This document shows, in pieces, positions 1 to 9,335 of a DNA stretch of 64,000 nucleotides. Origin of the DNA: JANWWM01 sp046292465 (lineage in GTDB: Bacteria; Bacteroidota; Chlorobiia; Chlorobiales; Thermochlorobacteraceae); assembly GCA_046292465.1 (NCBI GenBank), contig JBKBRB010000003.1, positions 62,001-126,000 of the forward strand. Direction: 5' to 3'. Each line of letters starts with the position of its first letter. The first letter of the stretch is position 1. The notes under the pieces were generated by a model. The model did not search any database and was not told the origin of the DNA. It worked only from the letters and a program-made list of their open reading frames with translations. The position numbers and the translations under genes are program-made.

Positions 1-705
1 TTCAATCGAGCAAACGATAATGACATTGTCGGCTAAATCGCGAATAACTTCCAACTCAAACTCCTTCCAACCGACGATAGATTCTTCGACGAGCACTTCG
101 CCAATCGGACTGGCACTCATGCCGCGTCGGACTGTTTCCCAATAGGCTTGTTCGGTTTCGGCAAAGCCGCCGCCCGTGCCGCCCAGCGTGAACGAGGGAC
201 GAATGATAATCGGCAAGCCAATTTGTTCGAGCGCGTGTTTGGCTTCTTCTTCGCTTCGGACGAAAAAGCCTTTGGCGACTTCCAAGCCGAGTTTTTTCAT
301 CGCGTCGGCGAAGAGTTCGCGGTTTTCGGCTTTGCGAATGGCGCGCAGTTTTGCGCCGATGAGCTCAACGCCGTTGCGTTCCAAGACGCCCGATTCAGCA
401 AGTTTGACGGCAACGTTGAGTGCGGTTTGTCCCCCCATCGTGGGCAAAATGGCATCAGGTTTTTCGCGCTCAATAACTTTCTCGACAAATTCAGGCGTGA
501 TTGGCTCGATGTAGGTGGCGTCGGCAACGTCTAAATCGGTCATAATCGTGGCGGGATTGGAGTTAACGAGAACGACGCGAAACCCCTCTTGCTTTAAGGC
601 GCGGCAGGCTTGTGTGCCTGAATAATCAAATTCGCAGGCTTGTCCGATGACAATCGGTCCTGCACCGATAACGAGAATGGAATGAAGGTCTTTGCGCTTT
701 GGCAC
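1..705 (-). CDS. carB: Carbamoyl-phosphate synthase large subunit, N-terminal part (cut by window edge)
   Basis: The reverse strand reads about 235 residues of the first ATP-grasp half of CarB, which makes carbamoyl phosphate for pyrimidines and arginine. It opens with PKRKDLHSILVIGAGPIVIG, followed by the ACEFDYSGTQACRAL stretch, the LPTMGGQTALN motif and the IIRPSFTLGGTGGG ATP-binding loop, all in the usual order. I place the start at a GTG codon because the family normally begins MPKR; no nearby ATG fits. The gene runs off the left edge, so roughly three quarters is missing. It is divergent from ileS. Identification is certain; the start codon is probable. Confidence 0.95.
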   Translation of the reverse strand, partial: MPKRKDLHSILVIGAGPIVIGQACEFDYSGTQACRALKQEGFRVVLVNSNPATIMTDLDVADATYIEPITPEFVEKVIEREKPDAILPTMGGQTALNVAVKLAESGVLERNGVELIGAKLRAIRKAENRELFADAMKKLGLEVAKGFFVRSEEEAKHALEQIGLPIIIRPSFTLGGTGGGFAETEQAYWETVRRGMSASPIGEVLVEESIVGWKEFELEVIRDLADNVIIVCSIE

Positions 706-805
706 GTGCAGATGAAATGGTAAGCGTTGAAGTGAATAAAGTTCAGCGCAAAGTTACAACTTTTCAACGGAATGTGAATTGCAAGTCAAATTTGGTGAAA
801 GTAAC

Positions 806-836
806 TTTGTTTATTGCGTGAAAGAGCGTATATTTG
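806..836 (+). promoter_or_regulatory. Probable ileS promoter, Bacteroidota type
   Basis: TTTG at 806-809 and TATATTTG at 829-836 are separated by exactly 19 bases, matching the known Bacteroidota sigma-A pattern TTTG-N19-TAnnTTTG. It lies 44 bases before the ileS ATG at 880 and argues against the longer reading frame that would start inside it at 814. Confidence 0.6.
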
Positions 837-879
837 CGCCTTTTTTAAGGCAACGCAATTCAGGCAGTTCATTTTTGGA

Positions 880-3800
880 ATGGCAAAATTCAAAGAACTT
901 TCGTCCGATTTCAGTTACAGTGCACTTGAATCCGAAATCCTCAAATTTTGGAAAGCAAACGGCATCTTTGAGAAGAGCATCATTTCGCGAAATGACGGAA
1001 AAGTGTTTTCGTTTTTTGAAGGTCCGCCCACAGTGAACGGCAAGCCCGGTGTTCATCATGTTTTTTCTCGCACAATTAAAGACCTCGTTTGCCGCTATAA
1101 AACGCTCAAAGGCTATCAAGTGCGCCGCCAAGCCGGGTGGGACACGCACGGTTTGCCTGTTGAAATTGCGGTCGAAAAAAAACTTGGCTTGAAAAATAAA
1201 TCTGCTGTCGAATTATATGGCGTTGCGGAGTTCAATCAAGAAGCACGCGCCCTCGTTTATCATCACATCAAAGACAATCAAGAAGGGTGGGGAAAACTGA
1301 CCGACCAAATGGCGTATTGGTGCGATTTAGAAAACGCCTATATCACTTGTACCAACGACTATATCGAATCCGTTTGGTGGGGCTTAAAGCAAATTTTTGA
1401 AAAAGGATTCATCTACAAAGACTATAAAATCGTCCCGCAAGACCCCAAATCCGAAACCGTTTTAAGTTCGCACGAACTTGCACTTGGCTATAAAGAAGTT
1501 AGAGACCCAAGCGTTTATGTCAAGTTCAAGAAGAAAAATGCGGACGAGTATTTTCTGGTTTGGACAACGACGCCATGGACGCTGATTTCTAATGTTGCGC
1601 TGGCGGTCGGACCGGATATAGATTATGTAAAAGTCAAAACCAAAGACGGCGTATTGATTCTTGCTGAAGCGCGTTTGTCAGTGCTTGGCGCGCCTTCCGA
1701 AGAAAATCCGATTGAAATTCTCGAAAAGTTCAAAGGTAAAGCGTTAGAGTTTCAGGAATACGAACAACTCTTGCCCTACATTTCGGTTCAAGAAAAAGCC
1801 TTTTTCATCTGCGTCGGTGATTTCGTTTCTACATCGGACGGCACGGGCATTGTGCATTGCGCACCTGCCTTTGGTGCAGATGATTACGAGCTTTCTAAAA
1901 AATATCATCTTCCCATGCTTCAGCCGATTGCGCGGAACGGCTGTTTTACAAAAGAAGTCCCGCTTTATGAAGGCGTATTTTTCAAAGATGCCGACAAGGG
2001 CATTATGGAAACGCTCAAAAAAGAGGGCAAACTCTACAAAAAAGAAACCTATCTACACACTTATCCCTTTTCGTGGCGATATGATGTTCCAGTGATTTAT
2101 TATGCGCGCGAATCGTGGTATATCCGCACGACTGAAATCGCTAAGCGAATGGTTGCGCTCAATAAAGAAATCAATTGGGTGCCGCCAGAAATTGGCACAG
2201 GACGTTTTGGAAATTGGCTCGAGGAAAATAAAGACTGGGCACTTTCGCGCGAGCGTTTCTGGGGAACGCCGCTGCCAATTTGGGTTTCGGAAGATTTCAA
2301 AGTCGGCGATGACTACAAGAGCGGTAAAATGTTCTGCATTGGTTCGGTTAAAGAACTGAAGGAAGGCTTGATTGATATTGATGGCAAAACCTATAAAGTT
2401 TGGGAAGCCCTCGAGAAGGGGTTAGTAGAATTAGATTTACATAAGCCATTTGTTGATAGAATTTATTTTATCAAAGAGGGAAAACGATTTAATCGCACGC
2501 CCGAACTCATTGATGTGTGGTTTGATTCAGGTGCAATGCCGTTTGCGCAGTTTCATTATCCGTTTGAAAACGTCGATCTCTTTGAAAAGCATTTTCCTGC
2601 AGATTTTATTTGCGAAGGTGTCGACCAAACACGAGGTTGGTTCTATACCCTGCATGCAATTGCAACGCTTATTTTTGACAAGCCTGCATTTAAAAGTTTG
2701 ATTGTGAATGGGCATATTTTGGATAAAGACCGGCAAAAAATGTCGAAGTCCAAAGGCAATGTTGTCGACCCATTTGTGTTGATGCAAAAATATGGTGCGG
2801 ATTCGCTGCGGTGGTATTTAATACTTTCCTCCCCGCCGCATTTGCCGAAGGCGTTCAATGAAGATGAATTAGTAGAAGGTCAGCGTAAGTTTTTCCGTGC
2901 GTTAGTGGAAAGTTATAAGTTTTTCTCACTCTACGCTAATGTTGATGGGTTCGAGTATAAAGAACCTCGTGTTCCAGTAGAAGCAAGAAGTGAGTTAGAT
3001 AAATGGATTATTTCGTCGCTTAATACGCTGATTAAGCAAGTCGAATCGGCAATGGACGCCTATAACCCGACCGAAGCAACGCGCTTGATTGAAAGTTTTG
3101 TTGTAGATAATCTTTCTAATTGGTATATCCGACGGAGCCGTCGCCGTTTCTGGAAAGGCGAGATGAGCGCAGATAAACTTGCCGCTTATCAAACGCTTTA
3201 CGAGTGCTTGGTAACGGTGTGCAAATTAGTGTCGCCTTTTACGCCTTTTATCGCCGAAGAAATTTACCGAAACTTGAATACAGTAACGAATCTCGAGGAA
3301 TTTGAATCGGTGCATCTGTCATTTTTCCCAACGGTTGAAGAAACGGCAATTGATAAGGAATTAGAGATACGAATGAAAAAAGCACAAGTCATTTCGTCGC
3401 TTGTTAGAACGATGCGTGAGAAATCTAACTTAAAAGTGCGCCAACCGCTTCGCCGTATTTTGCTTCCAATCGCCGATGCCAAAGAACGACGCGAATTAGA
3501 AAAAGTACGCGATATTATCCTTGATGAAGTCAATGTAAAAGCAGTTGAATACGTCAATGACGAATCGGGAATCGTGAATAAAAAAGCGAAGCCGAATTTC
3601 AAAACGCTTGGCAAAAAGTTTGGAAAAGATGTGAATGCAGTTGCTGCGTTGATACGAGAGATGACGAGCAGCCAAATTTCAGCACTTGAAAAAAATGGAG
3701 AATGTGTGCTGGACCTTGCAGGTAAAGAAATTAAAGTTCAGTCAGAAGATGTAGAAATTTTACGCGAAGATATTGAAGGCTGGTTGGTGGCATCTGATTC

Positions 3801-4110
3801 AGACCTAAAACTGACAATCGCCCTTGATACCGAGCTCGACGATGCGTTGAAAAACGAAGGGATTGTGCGCGAACTTGTTAGTCGGATTCAATCCATGCGC
3901 AAAGATTCGGGACTTGAAATTACCGATAGAATTAAACTTTATTTAGCCTTACCGACCCATATTAAAACCGCCGTTGAATCCTATAAAGAGTATGTGATGA
4001 ACGAAACGCTGGCAGTGGAACTCAATTTTGAATTGAATGGAAAAACAAAAGTTGCAAAACAGGACGAGATTAACGGAGAAGCATTCCGTATAGCAATAGA
4101 AAAACAATAA
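880..4110 (+). CDS. ileS: Isoleucyl-tRNA synthetase, long (type 2) form
   Basis: Charges tRNA-Ile with isoleucine in the cytosol. The product is 1076 residues. The class I signature is the GKPGVHH segment near residue 57, the editing domain (CP1) follows, DVWFDSGAMPFAQFHYP is present, and KMSKS lies near residue 620; the anticodon-binding region and a long C-terminal extension with KAKPNFKTLGKKFG follow. That extension and the GPPTVNGKPG signature are typical of the eukaryote-like type-2 enzymes, which in other bacteria are associated with low mupirocin sensitivity (family knowledge, not shown here). The ATG at 880 is chosen because it gives the family N-terminus MAKFKEL and follows the promoter; an in-frame upstream GTG at 814 would overlap that promoter. 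The dksA-like gene follows after 29 bases. Confidence 0.96.
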   Translation: MAKFKELSSDFSYSALESEILKFWKANGIFEKSIISRNDGKVFSFFEGPPTVNGKPGVHHVFSRTIKDLVCRYKTLKGYQVRRQAGWDTHGLPVEIAVEKKLGLKNKSAVELYGVAEFNQEARALVYHHIKDNQEGWGKLTDQMAYWCDLENAYITCTNDYIESVWWGLKQIFEKGFIYKDYKIVPQDPKSETVLSSHELALGYKEVRDPSVYVKFKKKNADEYFLVWTTTPWTLISNVALAVGPDIDYVKVKTKDGVLILAEARLSVLGAPSEENPIEILEKFKGKALEFQEYEQLLPYISVQEKAFFICVGDFVSTSDGTGIVHCAPAFGADDYELSKKYHLPMLQPIARNGCFTKEVPLYEGVFFKDADKGIMETLKKEGKLYKKETYLHTYPFSWRYDVPVIYYARESWYIRTTEIAKRMVALNKEINWVPPEIGTGRFGNWLEENKDWALSRERFWGTPLPIWVSEDFKVGDDYKSGKMFCIGSVKELKEGLIDIDGKTYKVWEALEKGLVELDLHKPFVDRIYFIKEGKRFNRTPELIDVWFDSGAMPFAQFHYPFENVDLFEKHFPADFICEGVDQTRGWFYTLHAIATLIFDKPAFKSLIVNGHILDKDRQKMSKSKGNVVDPFVLMQKYGADSLRWYLILSSPPHLPKAFNEDELVEGQRKFFRALVESYKFFSLYANVDGFEYKEPRVPVEARSELDKWIISSLNTLIKQVESAMDAYNPTEATRLIESFVVDNLSNWYIRRSRRRFWKGEMSADKLAAYQTLYECLVTVCKLVSPFTPFIAEEIYRNLNTVTNLEEFESVHLSFFPTVEETAIDKELEIRMKKAQVISSLVRTMREKSNLKVRQPLRRILLPIADAKERRELEKVRDIILDEVNVKAVEYVNDESGIVNKKAKPNFKTLGKKFGKDVNAVAALIREMTSSQISALEKNGECVLDLAGKEIKVQSEDVEILREDIEGWLVASDSDLKLTIALDTELDDALKNEGIVRELVSRIQSMRKDSGLEITDRIKLYLALPTHIKTAVESYKEYVMNETLAVELNFELNGKTKVAKQDEINGEAFRIAIEKQ

Positions 4111-4139
4111 TCTATCTTAACTCTAAACGCCTTATCAGC

Positions 4140-4742
4140 ATGGCTAAGTCGACTGCGAAAGCAAAACAAACTAATAAAACTAAAAGCACCGCAAAGCCAA
4201 AGGCGAACACAACTGCAACGAAAGCAACGGCAAAAAAAGCGGCGACAAAAACAAAAAAAGTAAAAGCGGTAACCGCTACGACGAAAAAAGCCAAACAAGA
4301 GTCATCACAACCGGTCAGTATTGTGCGCAAACCGACTGAAACAACTCCCCAAAGTGAGTTGCCCACTCAACGCTTAACTAAAACTTATCTCAGCAAAGAA
4401 GAACTTAAACATTTCCAACAAATTTTATTGGAAAAACGCGCCGAAGTTCTCAGAGACCTTGAAATCATGCGTGCGTCCTTGCAAGATGAAAATAATAGCG
4501 AAAATATCAATTCCAGCTACTCTATGCACATGGCAGACCACGGCACGGAAACGCTCGACCGCGAACAACGCTTCATGTTTATTGCCCGAGACGAGCGATA
4601 TCTCAGTTATATTGATAAAGCCTTAGAACGAATTAAAAACGGCACCTACGGAATTTGCGTTAAATCTGGTCTGCCCATTCCCAAAGAACGCCTCGAAGCC
4701 GTCCCGCATACTGCCGTTCGCATTGAGTATAAAAATCGCTGA
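4140..4742 (+). CDS. DksA/TraR-family protein with basic histone-H1-like N-terminal tail
   Basis: 200 residues. Residues 1-75 are almost entirely Lys, Ala and Thr in AK-type repeats, like bacterial histone-H1-like tails, and likely bind nucleic acid. Residues 83-200 are a DksA/TraR coiled coil plus C-terminal module, with the MADHGTETLDREQ tip region and the NGTYGICVKSGLPIPKERLEAVPHT segment. The usual four-cysteine zinc finger is reduced to one cysteine (Cys173), a degeneration also known in other members of the family. DksA proteins act in the RNA polymerase secondary channel and tune transcription; that role here is inferred. It is probably co-transcribed with ileS and ends at the hairpin just downstream. 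Confidence 0.85.
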   Translation: MAKSTAKAKQTNKTKSTAKPKANTTATKATAKKAATKTKKVKAVTATTKKAKQESSQPVSIVRKPTETTPQSELPTQRLTKTYLSKEELKHFQQILLEKRAEVLRDLEIMRASLQDENNSENINSSYSMHMADHGTETLDREQRFMFIARDERYLSYIDKALERIKNGTYGICVKSGLPIPKERLEAVPHTAVRIEYKNR

Positions 4743-4760
4743 CCGAAAATCATAAAAAAC

Positions 4761-4789
4761 AAAAAGCGTCTTGCAAAAGACGCTTTTTT
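4761..4789. terminator. Bidirectional intrinsic terminator
   Basis: A 12-bp perfect stem AAAAAGCGTCTT / AAGACGCTTTTT with a GCAA tetraloop and T6 on both strands. It sits between the converging dksA-like and EEP genes and can serve both. Confidence 0.92.
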
Positions 4790-4795
4790 AGTGCA

Positions 4796-5668
4796 TCAAT
4801 CTTTCAAGCGGAACTCGCCGAAAACAGGGTAGTGGTCGGAAAAGATAAACTCTTTGATTACTTGATAATTCTCGACTTCCCAGTGATGTGTGTAGAGAAT
4901 ATAGTCTAATGTGCGATTTGGCAAGCCCGTAGGGTAGGTGTAAAACTGCTCGGAGTCGTCGTGTTTGATGAGTTGTAAGCCAGCGTCAGTGAGAATGTCA
5001 AAAGTTTTGTCGTTTTTGTAACTATTGACATCGTTATCGCCAGCAGGAAATCCTGTAACACGGCATCCGGGAGGAACGGTGTTGAAGTCGCCCATGAAAA
5101 TAATCGGCACATCACCGTGTTTTTTAATTTCGTTAGCGATGCCACGCGCTTGTGCCTCTCTATCGCGTGGGTTAAACGGGTGAAGGTGTGTGTTGCCAAT
5201 CCAAACGACTTGACCATTAAAGACAAACGGCACAAGGGTAAATCCGCATGCGGCAAGAAAAGCAATTCTGCCGGGCAAAAGATAATTGATTTGAACCTGT
5301 CCGATTTTTTGAAGTTGCGAAAGCATTAAATTTTCATATCGAAATCCTGCAAAGCCAACCCCATGTGCAATGACAGAACGATAGCCTGCAATGACGCGAT
5401 AGTGGTCGCGCTGACGATATTTGCGATACAACAAGTCGCCAATGCCGAGAATGCCATTAAAAACCTCCTGCAATCCAACCACATCATACTGCTCGCGATG
5501 TTGGTGCAGCCATTCAGCAATGTAATATGTGTAGGCGCGTGTGTCGTGGAGAAGTTCAATGCGCTCGGCTTCATCAACGGAAGCCTGAGCAAGTAAGTAA
5601 GGAAGTTTTGGACCTCTGCCTCGATGCGTGTTAATGGTAACGCAACGAATCGTTTGGCGTTGAGACAT
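4796..5668 (-). CDS. Endonuclease/exonuclease/phosphatase (EEP) family protein
   Basis: 290 residues, single EEP domain, no signal peptide. The metal and catalytic motifs are in order: TINTHRG (Asn13), LQEV (Glu68), GNTHLHP (His161), GDFNT (Asp194, Asn196), LDYIL and a terminal SDHYPV (Asp278, His279). The superfamily contains DNA-repair nucleases, sphingomyelinases and inositol phosphatases; the THRG opening and short length resemble the uncharacterised bacterial subgroup rather than ExoA. Cytoplasmic phosphodiesterase activity is likely, the substrate is unknown. It stands alone, converging on the ileS-dksA unit. Confidence 0.85.
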   Translation of the reverse strand: MSQRQTIRCVTINTHRGRGPKLPYLLAQASVDEAERIELLHDTRAYTYYIAEWLHQHREQYDVVGLQEVFNGILGIGDLLYRKYRQRDHYRVIAGYRSVIAHGVGFAGFRYENLMLSQLQKIGQVQINYLLPGRIAFLAACGFTLVPFVFNGQVVWIGNTHLHPFNPRDREAQARGIANEIKKHGDVPIIFMGDFNTVPPGCRVTGFPAGDNDVNSYKNDKTFDILTDAGLQLIKHDDSEQFYTYPTGLPNRTLDYILYTHHWEVENYQVIKEFIFSDHYPVFGEFRLKD

Positions 5669-5848
5669 TCAGCGTTGTAAAGCGTTTATTAAAGATGCGA
5701 TAAACACTTGTCGGGCTTGAATTTACGATGTGCAAAAGGTATGAACTGTTAAGTTATTGTAAAGCCAATGTGTGCAAGCTCGTAACTGTCCACTTAAGTC
5801 GAAATCAAAGAACATTGTATTTTGCCGATTCAACGAAAAACCTTGCCA

Positions 5849-6943
5849 ATGAAAAACGAAAAATTTATTGAACAAGAATTTTTAGAGAATATCAATCCTG
5901 CTGTGCGCAAGATGTCGCCCTATGTGGTTGGCGGCGGACAATCGGCGGAAATCAAACTCAATCAAAACGAAAGTCCTTACGACCTACCCGCGCCGCTCAA
6001 ACTTGAAATTCTCAATGCCTTTTATAGCGAAGCATGGAATCGCTATCCTGATGTGTTTCCAAGCCAAGCGATTGAACGCTACGCACAATTTCTCGGCGTG
6101 CCGAAAGAATGTGTGATGATGGGCAACGGCTCAAACGAACTCATCTACACGATTTTTTTAGCAACACTTCGTCGAGGCGCGTCAGTATTGATTCCATCGC
6201 CGTCGTTTTCGCTCTACGAAAAAGTCGCCACGCTTCTTGAAGCCGATGTGTTGAAAGTGGCAATGACACCGAAACTTGAATTTCAAGTCAACGAGATTAT
6301 CGAAGAAGCCGCGCGTTCAAGACCGAATTTGATTGTGCTTTCAACCGCCAATAATCCTACATCAAAATCCATGACGATTGAAGAAATCGAGGAAGTGCTC
6401 GCCAATACGCACGCGCTTGTGCTGGTTGATGAAGCCTACATTGAATTTTCCAAACAGCAATCCGCACTCAAACTCATGGAGCGATATTCAAACTTGATTG
6501 TCTTGCGCACGTTCTCAAAAGCGTTTGGACTTGCAGGCATACGAATCGGATTTGCAATCGCCAATGCGCCACTCACGGCTGAACTCTTGAAGCCGAAAAT
6601 TCCCTTTGCGAGCAATCGACTTGCGGAATTAGTCGTGCTCAAAGTGTTGGAGAACTATCACTTGGTTGAGAAAATTGTCAGAGAAATTCTTGCAGAGCGG
6701 GAAAGGGTTTATGGCGAATTGCAAAAAATTCAATCTGTTTTTACGCACAACTCCGATTCCAACTTTTTTATTTTGGAAGTGGAAAATCCAACAAGTGTAT
6801 TTACGGAACTCAAAGCGCGAGGCGTGTTGGTGCGCGATGTGTCAAGTTATCCGTTGATGGAAAAATGTTTGCGTGTCAATGTTGGCACAAGGCAAGAGAA
6901 CGAGCGATTTTTAGCCGCGCTAAAAGATGTGGTGAATTGTTAA
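5849..6943 (+). CDS. hisC: Histidinol-phosphate aminotransferase
   Basis: Fold-type I PLP aminotransferase of histidine biosynthesis, converting imidazole-acetol phosphate and glutamate to histidinol phosphate. 364 residues from the ATG at 5849 (a TTG 27 bases upstream is less likely). Visible motifs: the NQNESPYDLP substrate loop, GNGSNELIY cofactor loop, STANNPTSKSM, LVDEAYIEF, and the PLP-lysine segment RTFSKAFGLAGIRIGFA. No other his gene is in the window. Its stop overlaps the stop of the converging NHL gene by four bases (TTAA), so no terminator fits between them. Confidence 0.93.
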   Translation: MKNEKFIEQEFLENINPAVRKMSPYVVGGGQSAEIKLNQNESPYDLPAPLKLEILNAFYSEAWNRYPDVFPSQAIERYAQFLGVPKECVMMGNGSNELIYTIFLATLRRGASVLIPSPSFSLYEKVATLLEADVLKVAMTPKLEFQVNEIIEEAARSRPNLIVLSTANNPTSKSMTIEEIEEVLANTHALVLVDEAYIEFSKQQSALKLMERYSNLIVLRTFSKAFGLAGIRIGFAIANAPLTAELLKPKIPFASNRLAELVVLKVLENYHLVEKIVREILAERERVYGELQKIQSVFTHNSDSNFFILEVENPTSVFTELKARGVLVRDVSSYPLMEKCLRVNVGTRQENERFLAALKDVVNC

Positions 6944-7935
6944 GGCATCTCGAGTTTGAGCGAAGAAATTGGAACGGCGACAAGTTTTTTTTCAGTGAGC
7001 AAATAAAGGTCAGACGCGGTAACGCCGACGTCCATCAATTTGCCCGCCTTTTCTCCGACGAACGACGAAACCGTTGCCGCATCAAGTTTTCCGATGAAGC
7101 GAAAGCCATTCTGTTGAAGCGCGTCAAAAATGAAAACTTCGCCTGCATCAACAGTCAGTATCCATTCATTGAGTTTGCGCTCGCCGTTTGGCAAAATCTG
7201 CACAACTTCTCCCGAACCAAGCGCGACGGGCGTTTTCAGCAATCCTTTTCCAACCTGCGCAACGAAATTTCCGAACAAATCATAAACGAAAAGGCAACGC
7301 GCGCCCTCGTCAGAGACGAAAATTTTTCCTGACTTTGTCGCTTGCAATCGATTCGGCTCAATCAATCTGCCTGCGCCGCTATTGAATCCGCCGAAGATAA
7401 ATTGAATCGGATTTTGCCGTTGCTGTTGCATAGAGGCGAAGGTGAAAGGGTTGATACGTAAGGCTTGTTGTTGGGCTTCATCAAGCAAAAACAGGTCGCC
7501 TTGCGGAGAGACGGAGACGCTAATCGGTCGCCACACTTGGGAAGAGAGACTGCCCGAAGTTTCAGACGCTTGCACAGACGCATCAGGACGATTTTGCAGA
7601 AGCGCGATAAAGTTTAGGAATCGGTCGAAATGCGAAATGCGTTGGTTGCCTCTATCGGCGATATAAACGTTCATGCCGTCGGTTGCAAGGTCGCGTGGTG
7701 AATCAAAGCCTTCGCGCTGAACGCCAAATCCGCCAATGTTCGCAAGAATTTTTCCTTCCGAGTCCAATCGCAAAATTTTGTTTGTTGCGCCTTCTATCAC
7801 ATAGCAGTTGCCAAGCGACGCATTAACGGCAAGGGCAATCGCGCGTTGAAATGAGGCAAGTGTGCGAGCCTTTTCTTGCGCGTGTGCCAAGGAGAACGAG
7901 AAGCAAATCAATCCGATGAAAACTGTGCGAATCAT
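6940..7935 (-). CDS. Secreted NHL-repeat (beta-propeller) protein
   Basis: 331 residues beginning MIRTVFIGLICFSFSLAHAQ, a clear signal peptide. The rest has NHL-type repeats such as RDLATDGMNVYIADRGNQRI, SVSPQGDLFLLDEAQQQALR and SGKIFVSDEGARCLFVYD, predicting a six-bladed propeller in the periplasm. The ATG shares an ATGA overlap with the transglycosylase stop, so the two are translationally coupled; a scaffold or peptidoglycan-binding partner role for the enzyme is possible but is inference. No catalytic residues recognised. Confidence 0.82.
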   Translation of the reverse strand: MIRTVFIGLICFSFSLAHAQEKARTLASFQRAIALAVNASLGNCYVIEGATNKILRLDSEGKILANIGGFGVQREGFDSPRDLATDGMNVYIADRGNQRISHFDRFLNFIALLQNRPDASVQASETSGSLSSQVWRPISVSVSPQGDLFLLDEAQQQALRINPFTFASMQQQRQNPIQFIFGGFNSGAGRLIEPNRLQATKSGKIFVSDEGARCLFVYDLFGNFVAQVGKGLLKTPVALGSGEVVQILPNGERKLNEWILTVDAGEVFIFDALQQNGFRFIGKLDAATVSSFVGEKAGKLMDVGVTASDLYLLTEKKLVAVPISSLKLEMP

Positions 7936-8936
7936 TTTTCCACCAATCCTTTTGCAGGGTCGGTTGTTGGAAAATCGATGTAGTCCGAAGTGGCAATCGT
8001 GCTTCCGTTTTTGGGAAGCAGAACTTTGAAGCCGCGCGAAGGCGGTTGTGGCAGAGACTTTCCGCGAATCCAAGGGTTGAGATACTTGACCATTTTGAAT
8101 GTTGTGCCTTGTTCAATCGCCCATTGTGCCAAGTTTGGAATGGAGGTCGTAACGAGAACGGCTTTTGTTTCTATTGGGCGATAGGGTGCAATGGACTCGT
8201 AGCCATATTTGGCGGGGTTTTGCATACACTCTTTGATAGCGGCAATTCGAAACACATAACGCGCCGTCTCGCGATTGAGCCAAAGGTCGTAGTAGTTGCT
8301 GGTTTGCTGCATTGTCATTTCACCTGAAACGCCACCCATGCCCATGTTGTAGCTTGCCGCCACGACCGACCAATTCTTGAATCGCTTATAGGCTTGAAGC
8401 AAATACTTAATGGCGACATCAGTGGCTAATTCAAAATTGTAGCGTTCATCAACCTCGTTATTGACAATCAAGCCGTATTCGCGTCCCGTCGTAGGCATAA
8501 TTTGCCAAATGCCTGCCGCCCCTGCAGGTGAGCGCAAGTCCATCAGTTTGCTTTCAGCAACGGCGAGGTATTTGAAGTCATCAGGCAAGCCGGCTTCGGC
8601 AAGTTTCGATTCGATGTAAGGAAAGAAGCGACCCGCGCGTTTGAGATAAAGCATGATTTGAACGCGGTCATTGACGTTGATGAGAAAATCGCGCTCGAAG
8701 CGTTCGAAGACTTCGGCATCTTCAAGCGGAATGCGCTCGCCGAAAATGTAAATCGAATCGGTGGGGTTGAAGTTGTAATAAAATTCAGGCTTCGGGGCTT
8801 TTGTGGCAACGCTTGTCGTATCGGAGAGGCTTGGAAGCGCATTGCTGTTTTGGAAGTTCAAAAATCCAACAAGAAGCACTAAAAGAAACAGCACAGGAAG
8901 CAAAAAGAGCATTGGTTTTAAGCGGCTGGTGTCCAT
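7932..8936 (-). CDS. Membrane-anchored lytic transglycosylase (SLT/MltD-like)
   Basis: 334 residues. A single N-terminal membrane segment (about residues 8-27) anchors it facing the periplasm. The SLT domain (about 100-250) has the catalytic Glu128 in AVAESKLMDLRSPAGAAGIW followed by IMPTTGREYGL, and the AASYNMGMGG motif. It cleaves murein strands to 1,6-anhydromuramyl ends. Unlike E. coli MltD it shows no clear LysM repeat at the C-terminus, although the tail after IPNLAQWA might be a degenerate one. The coupled propeller gene follows; mreB, on the same strand, is upstream beyond two tiny plus-strand genes. Confidence 0.9.
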   Translation of the reverse strand: MDTSRLKPMLFLLPVLFLLVLLVGFLNFQNSNALPSLSDTTSVATKAPKPEFYYNFNPTDSIYIFGERIPLEDAEVFERFERDFLINVNDRVQIMLYLKRAGRFFPYIESKLAEAGLPDDFKYLAVAESKLMDLRSPAGAAGIWQIMPTTGREYGLIVNNEVDERYNFELATDVAIKYLLQAYKRFKNWSVVAASYNMGMGGVSGEMTMQQTSNYYDLWLNRETARYVFRIAAIKECMQNPAKYGYESIAPYRPIETKAVLVTTSIPNLAQWAIEQGTTFKMVKYLNPWIRGKSLPQPPSRGFKVLLPKNGSTIATSDYIDFPTTDPAKGLVEK

Positions 8937-9080
8937 CGTGAAGAGATTGCGTTTGTGTTAATTGTGATTTCGAGCACCGAACATCGTGATAAATATCGTA
9001 TCTTTACGGCTGAAAAATCGCCAAGTGCGACTTGTTCATTTCGTTCATTTCTATCAAGTTCATTAACAAATAAATGCTGT

Positions 9081-9194
9081 ATGGACAAAATGCAAAATAC
9101 CCGCAAAACTGCTGTAACCGTATCAAAGAAAGACATTTTTGAGATTATTGTCTTAGCACTCCTCGTTTCTGTTTGGGCATTCATCGGCTTCTGA
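9081..9194 (+). CDS. Candidate 37-residue single-pass membrane protein
   Basis: Reads MDKMQNTRKTAVTVSKKDIF followed by the hydrophobic helix EIIVLALLVSVWAFIGF to the end. A basic N-terminus plus a terminal helix is the usual plan of bacterial small membrane proteins. An in-frame ATG nine bases later is an alternative start. No strong Shine-Dalgarno is seen. It resembles in plan the next small frame at 9336: both have a Lys/Ser-rich head, a (K/E)D(I/V)xE turn and one terminal helix. Function unknown. Confidence 0.5.
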   Translation: MDKMQNTRKTAVTVSKKDIFEIIVLALLVSVWAFIGF

Positions 9195-9256
9195 TACCTC
9201 ACGTCCTATTCGTTGCCAAGCCAATTAACATTTCTTGACAAAAACTTAACACAGGC

Positions 9257-9291
9257 TTAACCTTCACCGTAAAGGGGTGGGGTTAACTTTT
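9257..9291 (+). terminator. Hairpin with T-run between the two micro-genes
   Basis: TTAACC..CACC pairs with GGTG..GGTTAA (9257-9286) with a small internal loop, followed by CTTTTTA. It may end the transcript of the 37-residue gene or act as an attenuator for the 44-residue gene 50 bases downstream. Confidence 0.45.
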
Positions 9292-9335
9292 TATCAAGTA
9301 AAACTAATTTTGAACCGAAAAATCGGAGAAAAGTT

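Noticed and set aside
148..534. Long plus-strand frames over the carB region
   Set aside because: They are antisense shadows of the clearly conserved carB reading frame.
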